Origin: Prorocentrum cordatum
Lineage: Eukaryota > Sar > Dinophyceae > Prorocentrales > Prorocentraceae
DNA length: 54,706 nucleotides
Reading direction: 5' to 3'
Assembly: GCA_963575745.1 (NCBI GenBank)
Contig: CAUYUJ010016059.1
Coordinates: forward strand, 2,915,790-2,970,495
The translations under genes and the position numbers were made by a program. Below the pieces are notes generated by a model, which saw only the letters and a list, made by a program, of their open reading frames with translations, had not been told where the DNA came from and searched no databases. The stretch's first letter is position 1; the number at the start of each line of letters is the position of its first letter. Below, in pieces: positions 11,178 to 20,560 of the stretch.

Positions 11178-11340
11178 AGGAGGGAAAAAAACACACAGAC
11201 ACAATTAATTTGCGGTTTCCCAGAAAATATGGGAAAATATGGGAAGTGGGGGGGAAGACAAAAACCCATAAAATATGGGAAAATATGGGGAATCATTTTA
11301 TTTGTGTGTATTTATTTGTGTGTCCCAGTTTCCCTTCAAC
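11178..11340 (+). mobile_element. F3 dispersed repeat, copy 2
   Basis: Same orientation as copy 1 and 377 bp downstream. Differs by substitutions such as TTTGCGGTTTCC for TCGTCGATTCCC. Confidence 0.85.
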
Positions 11341-11420
11341 ATATCGCACCACATGGTTCGCACCACATCGACTGCATTGCACACATTGCACCACACATGC
11401 TGCACTCGATGCGTTCCAGG
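11341..11420 (+). repeat. Degenerate CACCACAT short tandem repeat
   Basis: Units like CACCACATNGTTCG and ATTGCACACATTGCACCACA. Similar units recur at about 11870-12050, on the far side of the minisatellite. Confidence 0.7.
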
Positions 11421-11880
11421 CAGTGCCTGGCCCGCAAAGAGGGTTTCGCCATGTGCCCGCGCGAAGGCCTCTCGTGGGCGCCTTGTGCGCTGGGTGGGTC
11501 CGCCGAGGTGACCCGTGCGCTGGCTGGATCCGCCGAGACATCGCGTGTCGGCCGCTCGTGGGCGCCTCGTAGGCGCGCCGTGCGCTGGCTGGGTCCTCCG
11601 AGGTTGCGCCGGGCGGCTGCCCGTGGGCGCTTCGTGGGCCCCCCGGTGAGCCGGCTCGGTCTGCCGAGGTTCCGCCTGGTGGCCGCCCGTGTGCGCCTGG
11701 TGGGCGCCGATGGCGTTGGTTGTGCCCACCGAGGTGGCGCCTCCTGGGCGCCTCGTCGGCGCTTCGTGCACTGCCTGTTTCCGCCGAGGTGTCGCTGGAT
11801 GGCCACCCGTGGATGCCGCGTGAGCGCCCCGTGCGCAGGGTGGGTCCGCAGAGATGTTGCCTGGTGGCCGCCCGCGCCAC
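11420..11880 (+). repeat. Degenerate GC-rich minisatellite
   Basis: About six units of roughly 65-85 bp with consensus pieces GCGCTGGCTGGGTCCGCCGA, GGTGGCCGCCCG and GGGCGCCTCGT. On the minus strand the array is open and would encode repeats like PPGATSADPASARGAHEAP. No evidence that it is translated. Confidence 0.7.
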
Positions 11881-12050
11881 CACATAGCGCACATCATGCA
11901 GCACGGAGCCTACACCACATAGCTCACATCGCGTAGTTTACATCGCATAGTTTGCACCGCGCAGGTCACATAGCGTGGCTCACACCACCTTGCCTAGACA
12001 CCATAGCTTTCACCACATAGCTTACACCACATGGTTTACACAGAACTTAG
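11870..12050 (+). repeat. Degenerate CACCACATAGCTTACA repeat
   Basis: Imperfect 10-16 bp units of CACCACATAGCTYACA type in tandem. Confidence 0.75.
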
Positions 12051-12649
12051 ACCTCCAGAGTTCAATGAGTCACAGTTCGGGGTCCACGCTGGCTAAGAGA
12101 TCTCCCCCAAAAGAGTTAAAGTCTACCCCATTCCCGAGGCTGGGCTTAATGGTACCCCTCTGAAAGCTATGTTGTGGCACGTCTTACGCACGACCGTTTG
12201 TTCGAGGTGGGAACCGATAGCATCCCAGCCAAGCCAGTATTGACTCCACCGGCCATTTTCACGCAACCAATGCAATGCGGTGCCTATGCGTCGATCAAAG
12301 AAAAGCGTCTTACCAAAGTTAAGAAACATGCGCACCTTGTTGTCCTCTTTGGGCCGTATCTGGGCCTCAGCGCGGTGAAAAAAGTATCGAGGCATTTGAG
12401 TTGTCAGAATAGTTCGGGTCTTCCAATGACTTCAATGTATTTCGCCCCTGGTCCCCAGGTTCCTCCGGACACAGGTTGACCGATGGGAAAACATGATCAC
12501 CTGGGAACACACACCGGTGGTCTGTTCGGACGCATGCCACATCGAGGATTGAATCCTTGAGTTTGCCCCCCACTTTTGGGTTTCTTGCGAATTCACCACA
12601 AAGTCGAGGAGTGTGGTCGCCAAGGCCCCGTGATCAAACATATCCGACG
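12051..12649. other. Unassigned complex DNA
   Basis: Both strands carry about 90-100 residue frames with mixed composition (plus 12174-12479, minus 12123-12395). Neither is recognised, so I do not choose between them. Confidence 0.4.
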
Positions 12650-12763
12650 ACAGCTTCGAGGAAGTCGTCGGTGGTCGTCGGTCGTGGCTCGCCGTCGTCG
12701 CCTGTACTTGCCATCGTCGTCGACGCGTTCGTCGTCGGTCGTCGTCGTCTTCATGCTCATCCG

Positions 12764-12808
<45 letters not shown>

Positions 12809-12836
12809 TTCGTCGCCGTTGTTCGGCGGTCGTCGT

Positions 12837-12880
<44 letters not shown>

Positions 12881-12914
12881 GTCAAAGGTCGTCATCTGTC
12901 TTCGTCGGTCGTCG

Positions 12915-12952
<38 letters not shown>

Positions 12953-12962
12953 CGCTGCCGTT

Positions 12963-12995
<33 letters not shown>

Positions 12996-13095
12996 AGTGA
13001 TCTCTTGTGGTCGTCGCTGCTGCCGCCGCCGTCGTCGTCGTCGCGATCATCGTCGTCGCAATCGTCGCTGTCGTCGTCGTCGCGCTGGGCTGTCG
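12650..13095 (+). repeat. (CGT)n/(GTC)n trinucleotide region
   Basis: Long runs of CGT with CGC/CGG variants. Open in every frame, giving false poly-Ser/Arg/Val frames on the plus strand and poly-Thr/Asp/Arg on the minus strand. Confidence 0.9.
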
Positions 13096-14690
13096 TCGTT
13101 TCCCTCACCGCCCGTGGCCGTCGTCCGAGCTGCCGCCGACGCCGTCGACACCGCCGTCTCACGTTCAGAGGGATAGGACAGAGGGATAGGGGAGGGGGGG
13201 GATGGAGGGGAACCAGGAGGAGGCAGCAGGGTTCCGAGCCTGTGACGCCTTTCTCCCTCCCTCCCCCTGTCCTTCTTCCGTCAGGCTTCACCGCCTCCAC
13301 GTCTCCACCCCCTTTCTCCCTCCGTCGCTCCCCCCTTCTCCTTCCTCCTGAGGGGAGCGGATTGGCCTGCCTCCGCTGTCCGCTCTTCCCTCTGTCCTGT
13401 CTCCTGTGGTCGCAGTCGTCGTTGTCGGTCGCTGGCGCCGCCGTCCTCCTCCGTCGCCGTCGTCGACATCGCTGGTTTGCCCCCGCGTCCACCAGGCAAC
13501 GGGGAACGCGAGGCCCCGTCCGAGGAGGGTTCCCCCTCCCCCCCCTGGGGAGAGGACGCCACCACCGGGCCGTGGTCGTGGTCTGGGCGTGCTCGTCAGG
13601 GCCTGGTGGCCATCAGGCTGAGGGGTGGGGGCTCCCCCTCGCTGCCTCGGAGCCTGTCGCCGAGTCTCCCAAACTGGTTCCGCCGTTTTCTTCTCGGAGG
13701 TTCTCGTTTTGCCACGGCCAGGCTCGCCTCGAAATGCCTGCCGGAGACTGTTCGGGAACAGGCCCATGGGGTTCATGTTGAGGCGCGGGGCTCGGACCCC
13801 AGGGCGCCGCGAGCTGTCTAAGACGGGTGCTGTTCAAGTTCTTTCGTTTGAGACATTTGGTGGCCGCTTCCACGCCTCGGGACCTACAAGAGGAAAACAA
13901 TGCGGCGGGGGTCCAAACCAGTCCAGAGGGGGTCGGGAGCCCCAGGGCCCGCAATGTGAAACAGAAGCACGGTCAAGAAAGTCGGGGTAGGTGGGGGGGG
14001 CACTTGGAATTTGATGTTTGAAGATCCAATTTTGAAGAGTTCATATCATCGCACCACACCTCACTGGTTGGCATATTCTTCATACCCACCGGCCGGCATA
14101 CTTTTCGCCACCGCGGGTTCGCACCTTCTGTCTTGAACCTCGATTTGCACCCCTCGGCCCCTGGCTGCACCAGCAGCGGCTCCCGCTTGACAGCCTTCCA
14201 GGATTTCGTGAAATTGCATTCTCGTTCGAGACTTCCTTACAACACACAGGCAGCTCGCTCTCGCCCATGACTTCCATGCAATTTTTCCGGTGTTGCGCTC
14301 TCGACGCCCAGGATGCGCGCCCTCGCACGAGAACTCTAGCAACTTACTCGGGAAACGTGGTCTCGCCAGGGACTTCTCCACAATTCCGAAGATCGCTACC
14401 ATGCCCCGCCCGACCGGCCCGCCCTGTCATAGGGCCCGCCCGACCCTCCCGTTAGGGTCCGCCCGCCCTGCCTGCCCACGAGGGTCCGCCCGTGCACCTG
14501 CTTGCAAGCCCGCCGACGCGCTTTAACTGTACCGTCGACCCGCTCTCTGCTTAGCTGCCTCGATACGCCCGTTTTGAAGCGCAACGCGCCCCGTGTTCGA
14601 GACGACCGTGTCGATCCGTGGCGTGTTGGCTCCGCGTGCTGGGCCACGTTTTTTGGCGAACGTGTCGCGCCGGACCTGCGTCTTCAGCCT
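13096..14690. other. GC-rich unassigned DNA
   Basis: 13190-13400 is C/T-rich. 13500-13990 and 14060-14400 hold medium frames on both strands. 14400-14520 has CCGCCCG-type short repeats. No gene recognised. Confidence 0.5.
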
Positions 14691-14692
14691 GC

Positions 14693-14737
14693 GTGTCGAG
14701 CTCCGTATCGATACGCTACGCGTTGCGTGCTGCGTAC
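14693..14737 (+). repeat. 45-bp direct repeat, left of F2 copy 2
   Basis: Begins CGTGTCGAGCTCCGTATCGA and ends TTGCGTGCTGCGTA. Matches 14905-14949 at all but about two positions, and ends at the start of the F2 element. Confidence 0.85.
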
Positions 14738-14904
14738 ACCTTAGGCGATGCTTAAGAAAACCTACTTGTTTGGCCAGGGTCTTGATTATTCTTAATGTTT
14801 CCATGTAAATCCTAAAGATTTGAGTGGAAATTTTGGGTTTTTACTCAAGTTCTGAGACTGTGAATTTCTTAACCCATGATTTCTTAAGCATTTCGCAGGG
14901 TGTA
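14735..14904 (+). mobile_element. F2 MITE-like element, copy 2
   Basis: 170 bp, TACACCTTAGGCGATGCTTA to GCATTTCGCAGGGTGTA. It lies exactly between the two copies of a 45-bp direct repeat. Confidence 0.85.
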
Positions 14905-14949
14905 CGTGTTGAGCTCCGTATCGATACGCTACGCGTTGCGTGCCGCGTA
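14905..14949 (+). repeat. 45-bp direct repeat, right of F2 copy 2
   Basis: Begins CGTGTTGAGCTCCGTATCGA immediately after the element end. Confidence 0.85.
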
Positions 14950-15091
14950 TCGGGGCAACATTGGGCGCTCCGAGGTCCGCCCGCCCGAACCCGCCCGCCG
15001 TGATCCGCCCGCGCGAGGCGCCCGCGAGCGGCCGCCCGCCCGCCCTGCTCGTCGGGATGTCCGCCCGCTCTCTTGCCTATAGAAGCCCGCC

Positions 15092-15236
15092 TACACCTTA
15101 GGCGATGCTTAAGAAAACTTACGTCTTCGGCCAGGGTCTCGATTTGTCTTAATGTTTCCATGTGAATCCTAAGATTTGGATGGAAATGTTGGGTTTTATT
15201 CAAGTTCTGAGACTAGGAATGTCTTGACCCATGATT
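15092..15236 (+). mobile_element. F2 element, copy 3, 3' end disrupted
   Basis: Good match from TACACCTTAGGCGATGCTTA to ACCCATGATT, then homology stops. A separate F2 3' terminus lies at 15527-15570, and the last 21 bp of this copy (15216-15236) is repeated there (15527-15547). Confidence 0.8.
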
Positions 15237-15363
15237 GCGAAGGCCTGACGGCCGGTGCCGCCGACCCTGTTCGCAATGCGCAGCAAGAGATTACGAGGTT
15301 GCTCAAGGTCGGCTTGGCTGAAGCCCAGGGGAAGAGGAGTCCCAGGGGGGGGCGTCGTATCTG

Positions 15364-15398
15364 ACCCGGGGGGGGGGTCGACACCCCCCCCCCCCCCA
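15364..15398. repeat. Poly-G/poly-C hairpin
   Basis: A run of about 11 G, then TCGAC, then a run of about 14 C, inside the segment separating the two F2 pieces. Nearly perfect inverted repeat centred on GTCGAC. Confidence 0.8.
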
Positions 15399-15406
15399 CC
15401 CGGCGG

Positions 15407-15510
15407 GGGAGGGATCAAAGGGAAGGGGCTTCCCTTCGACTCAATTACGAGGTTGCTTGGGGAGGGATCAAAGGGAAGGGGCTTCCCTTCGACTCAATTA
15501 CGAGGTTGCT
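15407..15510 (+). repeat. 53-bp tandem duplication
   Basis: Two copies of a unit beginning GGGAGGGATCAAAGGGAAGG and ending ATTACGAGGTTGCT. The ending, extended by CAAGGTCGGCTTGGCTG, also occurs at 15291-15321. Confidence 0.85.
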
Positions 15511-15526
15511 CAAGGTCGGCTTGGCT

Positions 15527-15570
15527 GGAATTTCTTAACCCATGAGTTCTTAGGCATTTCGCAGGGTGTA
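15527..15570 (+). mobile_element. F2 3'-terminal fragment
   Basis: From GGAATTTCTTAACCCATGAG to GCATTTCGCAGGGTGTA. Probably the displaced end of copy 3 (inference). Confidence 0.75.
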
Positions 15571-15634
15571 CCCGCTCTGCTGCCCCGCCCGGCCGTCCTG
15601 CCGTGGAGGGCCCGGCCCGCTCCGCTCGATCCTC

Positions 15635-16016
15635 GGGAGGGGGAAAAAACACACACAGACACGATGAATCGTCGATTCCCCAGAAAATATTCAGGGGGAC
15701 GTAAGACCTGGGTACAGGGGACTCGGAAATCCCCGACGAAGTCGTGAAAAAAATGACGAGGCCGAGCCTGCATTTTGACGAGGCCTCCCGCTGCAGACAT
15801 CCCACGAAACTCCTCCTCGTCAAAATCCGAGGCGCGGTCGTCAAAAAACGATGGCGAACCCGAGTCCTGGCAAACCCGGGTCTTACGCTCCCCCGAAATA
15901 TAGGAAAATATGGGAAGTGGGGGGGAACACAAAAACCCAGAACATATGGGACACATATTGGGGATCTGGTCATTCGTGTGTACTTTGTTGATTGTCTGTC
16001 CCAGTTCCCCTTCAGA
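15635..16016 (+). mobile_element. F3 dispersed repeat, copy 3, interrupted
   Basis: The 5' part is 15635-15690 and the 3' part 15895-16016. Together they equal one F3 element split by a 200-bp insertion. Host sequence flanking the break is GAAAATAT on the left and GAAATATA on the right. Confidence 0.8.
15691..15894 (+). mobile_element. Nested ~200-bp inverted-repeat element inside F3
   Basis: Ends are inverted: left GGGGGACGTAAGACCTGGGT (15694-15713), right reverse complement GGGGGAGCGTAAGACCCGGG. The match continues with gaps to GACTCGG. Inside, TTTTGACGAGG (near 15771) and CCTCGTCAAAA (near 15814) form a second perfect inverted pair. Flanking AAATAT on both sides is a possible target duplication. 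MITE-like, no frame. Confidence 0.8.
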
Positions 16017-16129
16017 TCCGCCCGCCTAGCCCGGCCGCTAGGGTCCGCCCGCCAATCGTCCTACTCCTCGCTCCCACATTCTCCTGCAAAATATGTGTAG
16101 CACCCCACTCTTGCGGATGAGAGTGAGGG

Positions 16130-16250
16130 GGCTGGCGCGGGGTGGGTCGCGGGGTGGGTCGCGGGTGGGTCGCGGGAGTGGGGCGGGCGTGTCGCGGGTG
16201 AGTCGCGGGCGGGTCGCGGGTGGGTCGCGGGCCGGCTCGCGAGTGGGACG
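16130..16250 (+). repeat. GGGTCGCGGGTG tandem repeat
   Basis: Imperfect 8-16 bp units of GGGTCGCGGGTG type. Confidence 0.8.
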
Positions 16251-17030
16251 ACAACATCAATTACGCAAGTCAACGCATTGCAACAGCAATCCGCAGCTCG
16301 GAGCCCCACTTCAGCCACGCACCCGGGGACATTGAATGACCGTTCGGCCCTCTCGTTCTGACTTTGTTCGTCCTCAACCCTCCTCCATCCCTCTTGCCCC
16401 CCTCCCTCCTCTTGGCCTCCCCCCTGCCTCGCTGTCCCGCCCTTGCCGTTCTTCGTCCTCTTCCTATTTCAGGGGCCGCGCCAGCTACACGCGGCAGGCA
16501 AGGAAGACGTACACCTCAAGGGTGCGCGGCCAAACACGAAGAGGCCAGGTGTCGAGAGGGCTCGGAGCAGACACGCTGAAAGATCGGGCGGCCCACGAAG
16601 AGCCAGCTACTCGGGCCCCCTCGCTCGTTCTTCTCCAGCGCCCAGCGTCTGCTGCCCCCTCTGTCTCTGCGCCTCTCCCTTCCCCCCCTCCACCTTCCAA
16701 TCTCATTCCGCTCCATCATCCCTTTACTCTCCTCTCTCCTCCGTCCTCCTTCCCCCCCTTGGCATGACGCATCGGGTTTTCTCGCTGCGCCTAAGGGGGG
16801 TGAGGGGGGGCGAAGCGCGCTCATGGTGGACTCGGAGGTCCTGCGAAGGGTCTCGGACAGAGTTTTTGGGTTTGGTCTGCTGAGGGGGCGGGCCAACAAT
16901 TCCCAGAGCTGTAACAAGCTGAGCTGGGCGGATCCGTAAAGGAGAGCATTGGGTCCTGACACAATTCTGCCCCGGCCCGTCGGCGGGGTACGCAGTGACG
17001 GTTCTTCTGCCTACGTATGGGGTGGCCCAG
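16251..17030. other. Unassigned DNA left of palindrome 2
   Basis: C/T-rich at 16360-16450 and 16660-16760. 16948-16975 (TGGGTCCTGACACAATTCTG...) is directly repeated at 20187-20214. No gene recognised. Confidence 0.5.
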
Positions 17031-17320
17031 TCAACGTACACGCGGGGGGTCTCAGTCAACGTACGGGGGTGGTTCAGTCAACGTGCGGGGGGTAGCTCGG
17101 TCAACGTACGGGGGGGCTTCAGTCAACGCACCGGGGTGGACGGTTTGCACATCATGTGCGATCGAAGAAGTCCCCGGCCAGATCGCGAAAGACGCACTTT
17201 TTGTGAGGGCTTTCGCTTTGAAAAATTAGCGGTCGGCGTGCGAACCTCTGTAAATCGGACCCCGCGGCAGCGTGCACCCTTGAAATCTCGCACCCCGTCA
17301 CTGTCCAGCTGCCCCCACCA
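17031..17320 (+). repeat. Outer left arm of palindrome 2
   Basis: Four or five repeats of GTCAACGTACGGGG, then a unique block with GATCGAAGAAGTCCC, GAGGGCTTTCGCTTTGAAAA and GAAATCTCGCACCCCGTCA. The reverse complement is at 20228-20560. Confidence 0.85.
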
Positions 17321-17517
17321 TGGTTCCCAGCCGGAAGTGGCAGGGCCGCGTGCCAACGTATCCCGCATCCCCCCACCACCCCTCGCCTCTCGCCTCTCGC
17401 CTTTCGCCTCTCGCTTCTATGATTCATCAAACATAACGATTACATGCGAGTTCTAGTATGAGGGTATGATATGCGGCTGCGGGTATGCGGCGGGTGGTGT
17501 GAGGATATGAGGCCAGA

Positions 17518-17645
17518 TGGGGGAGGAGGAGGAGGAGGAGGAGGAGGAGGAGGAGGAGGAGGAGGAGGAGGAGGAGGCGGCGGCGGAGGAAGGAGGAGGG
17601 AGGAAGAGGATGAGGACGAGGACGAGGACGAGAGGAGGAGGATGG
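17518..17645 (+). repeat. (GGA)n tract
   Basis: GGA repeat with GGC and GAC variants. The complementary (TCC)n tract follows at 17708-17820, so the pair can fold back. Confidence 0.9.
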
Positions 17646-17707
17646 GAGGAGGACTAGCGTCGGGGCGGGCGTATGCACTGGCGGCGTTGCTGGTGTGCCT
17701 CTCCCCC

Positions 17708-17820
17708 ATTCCCTCCTCCTCCTCCTCCTCCGCCTCCTCCTCCTCCTCCTCCTCCTCCTCCTCCTCCTCCTCCTCCTCCTCTTACTACTCCTATTCCTCC
17801 TCCTCCTACTCCTCCTCGCC
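17708..17820 (+). repeat. (TCC)n tract
   Basis: CCTCCT repeat with occasional TAC/TAT interruptions. Mirror of 17518-17645 and also of the short GAG tract at 17905-17940. Confidence 0.9.
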
Positions 17821-17857
17821 ATGAACGAGGAGATCGCCAGCGTGCGGCAAGCGCTAG

Positions 17858-17905
17858 CCCGTGGGTTTCGCTGCCCCCAAAGGGGGCAGCTACCCCCACG
17901 GGCAG
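17858..17905. repeat. GC-rich hairpin
   Basis: GCCCGTGGG pairs with CCCACGGGC, enclosing GCTGCCCCC AAA GGGGGCAGC-type pairing. Lies between a (TCC)n tract and a GAG tract. Confidence 0.8.
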
Positions 17906-17934
17906 AGGAGGAGGAGGAGGACGAGGAATGAGGA

Positions 17935-18640
17935 GGAGGATGAGGACAGAACGGCTGATCAGGAGAACCAGGAGGAATAGGATGATGAGGATGACGATGA
18001 GGCGATGAGGGATGAGGATGAGGATGAGGGATGGGGATGAGGATGACGGAGACCAAATGATGAGGCGACGCACGGCGACAGGGAGCCGAGCTCGAAGCGA
18101 GCGACCTGATTTACGGGCCACCGACGGCTAAATGGTCCGTGATGGGTCATGGGCCGACGGACCGCCGACGAGCCGCGGAAGGGGCCTCCTGGTGCCTCTG
18201 GGTGCCTCTTGGACCTCTCAGAGGCCTCCTGGGGCCTCCTCGGGCCTCCTCGGGCCTCCTGAAGGCCTCCTGAAGGCCTCCTGAAGCCCCGAAGCCTCCT
18301 GGGGCCTCCTCGGGTCTCCTGAGGGCCTTCTGGAGCCTCTTGGCGCCTCTTGGGACTTCCTGGGGCCTCCTGAAGGCCTCCTAGGGCCTCCTGAAGGCCT
18401 CCTGGGGCCTCCTGGAGCCTCCTGGGGCCTCGGGCCCTCTGGAGTCTCCTGAGTGTCTCCTTGAACCTCCTGGAGCTTCCTGGAACACTCGAGGACATTG
18501 CTGAGGCTGCCACGGTAGCACGGTCCCCTCAGACGCAATCCCAAGCGCCTGCTGCCACGGGGCGATGGCCTCCACGAGCGGCGAAGGCTTCGCGGCGGCT
18601 TCGGCGTCGATCATCATCTCAAGCTCCGAATCTAACCCGA
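17935..18640 (+). repeat. Inner left arm of palindrome 2
   Basis: GATGAG tract (to about 18045), unique block 18046-18182 with GAGCTCGAAGCGAGC-like DNA, a GGGGCCTCCT tract (18183-18480) and a block ending GATCATCATCTCAAGCTC near 18627. Confidence 0.85.
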
Positions 18641-18867
18641 GGGGGGCGGGGTTGGCGAGACCTGGAACCTCCTCGGGCTTCTGGCGGCCGTCCGGGACGA
18701 TCCGGACGCCCCCCGAACGCTCTCGGCGCGTCGCAGCTGCAGGAGAGCATCCCGAGCTGCTCCGACCTTCGCCCAACACTATTTTCATTCACGTTTTCGA
18801 ATATTGGGATTGCCGTCCGGGATTGGCGGACCTGCCAGGCACATCCAGGGCCCCGATCTCCCAGACG

Positions 18868-18922
18868 GCGTTCCCGAAAATTAGAACCTGTAAAATCACA
18901 GGGTCCGAATTTTCGGGAACGG
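18868..18922. repeat. Central hairpin of palindrome 2
   Basis: CGTTCCCGAAAATT (18869-18882) pairs perfectly with 18908-18921. Imperfect pairing continues to a short AAAATC loop. Confidence 0.85.
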
Positions 18923-19089
18923 CCCGGCCTCCCGGGCCCAACCTCCCGGGACTTCCTGGGACATTATTCCCGGCAATCCCTTGGCCCGCAATTCCCATGT
19001 AGTCTCGTTGATGAGATCGCCAACCTCGCCCCCCTCGATTCGGCCGACCCCGCCCCCCTCGGGCAAGGTGGTCGACACTTGACTGGAAA

Positions 19090-19975
19090 GCCGAGCTTGA
19101 GATGATGCTCGACGCCGGCGACGCCGCGAAGCTTGTGCCGCTCGTGGAGGCCATCGCCCCGATTGCAGAGGCGCTTGCTACCAGGGCAGCCTCAGCAATG
19201 TCCTCGAGCGTTCCAGGAAGTCCCAAGAGGCTCCAGGAGGTTCCAAGAGTTACAGGAGGCCACAGGAGGCCCTCAGGAGGCCCTGAAGGTCCAAGGAGGC
19301 CCCGGGAGCCCAGGAGGCTCCAGGAGGCCTTCAGGAGGCCCTGAGGGGGCCCTCAGGAGGCCCGAGGGAGCCCAAGAGGTCCCAGGAGGTTCGTGGAGGC
19401 CCCTGGAGGCCCTCAGGAGGCTCGAGGAGGCCCCAAGAGGTCCCAGGAAGCTCCACGAGGCCCTCAGGAGACTCGAGGGGGCCGCAAGAGGCCCCAGGGG
19501 GCTTCAGGAGACCCTCAAGAGGCCCCAAGAGGCAGCAGAAGGCAACAGGGCCCCAGGAGCCTCCCTGCGAGGTCCAGGAGGTACCCGGAGACCCAAGAGG
19601 TCCCAGGAAGCTCCACGAGGCCTTCAGGAGACCCGAGGAGGCCCCAAGAGGCCGCAGGAGGCTTCAGGAGACCCTCAAGAGGCCCGAGGAGGCCCCAAGA
19701 GGCCCCAGGAGGCAACAAGGGGCCCACCGAGGCCCTGAAAAGTCCAGGAGGCACCCAGGGGCCCCAGGAGGCTCCTTCCGCGGCTCGTCGGCGGCCCGTC
19801 GGCACATGACCCCATCACGAACCATTTTGCCGTCGGTGGCCTGTAATTCGGGTCGCTGGCCTCGAGCTCGGCTCTCTGTCGCAACGAGTCGCCTCGTCAT
19901 TGGGTCTCCGTCATCCTCCTCCACTTCATCCCTCATTCTCGTCATCCCTCATCCTCACCCTCCTATCCTGCCTTC
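19090..19975 (-). repeat. Inner right arm of palindrome 2
   Basis: Reverse complement of 17935-18640: GAGCTTGAGATGATGCTCGA block, an AGGAGGCCC tract (19222-19785), the unique block 19786-19913, then CATCCTCAT repeats. Open frames rich in R, P, G and E here are repeat-derived. Confidence 0.85.
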
Positions 19976-20227
19976 CCCCTCTTCAAAATGGCCACGGACG
20001 GGGGGAGGGAAGGAGGTGGAGGTCCCACCGGAGCTCCCTAGGGCGCGACATGCGTGAGGGGTGTGCTGGAATGAGCGGGGGGGGTATGTATGCCTTATGC
20101 TCCCATGCTTCGTGAGAACGCACCCGCCGGGGCCTTGGAGCTGAAAATTTCAAAGTAGCTCCTGATGGCGCACAATTCGCCCCATGGGGTCCTGTCACAA
20201 TTCCGCCCCCGGCACCGCGCTGCGCTG

Positions 20228-20560
20228 TGGGGGGCGCGGGGACGGGGGGGAGCGGCTGGGCCGTGACGGGGTGCGAGATTTCAAGGGTGCACGCTGCCCC
20301 GAGATCAGATTTACAGAGTTTCGCACGCCGACCGCTAATTTTTCAAAGCGAAAGCCCTCACAAAAAGTGCGTGCTTCGCGATCTGGCCAGGGACTTCTTC
20401 GATCGCACATGCTGCGCAAACCGTCCACACCGGTACTTTGACTGAGACCCCCCCGTGCGTTGACTGAGCCACCCCCCGCACGTTGACTGAGCCACCCCCG
20501 TACGTTGACTGAGACCCCCCCGTACGTTGACTGAGCCCCGCCCGAGATGTCGGCAGGATG
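20228..20560 (-). repeat. Outer right arm of palindrome 2
   Basis: Reverse complement of 17031-17320, ending in CGTTGACTGAGCC-type repeats. Substitutions throughout show age. Confidence 0.85.

Larger units (their letters stand above)
17031..20560. mobile_element. Second giant divergent palindrome
   Basis: Nested inverted pairs around a centre near 18895. Outer arms are 17031-17320 and 20228-20560. Inner arms are 17935-18640 and 19090-19975, running in the same mirrored order: GATGAG tract, unique block, GGCCTCCT tract, unique block. The GGCCTCCT tract is about 300 bp on the left and about 565 bp on the right. No transposase frame is visible. Foldback-type element or ancient inverted duplication (inference). 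Confidence 0.7.

Noticed and set aside
12557-13781. Poly-Arg/Ser/Val frames in the CGT tract
   Set aside because: Trinucleotide repeat is open in every frame; no conserved protein part.
19133-19809. 201- and 138-codon RPGE-rich frames
   Set aside because: Derived from the AGGAGGCCC repeat tract in the right arm of palindrome 2.
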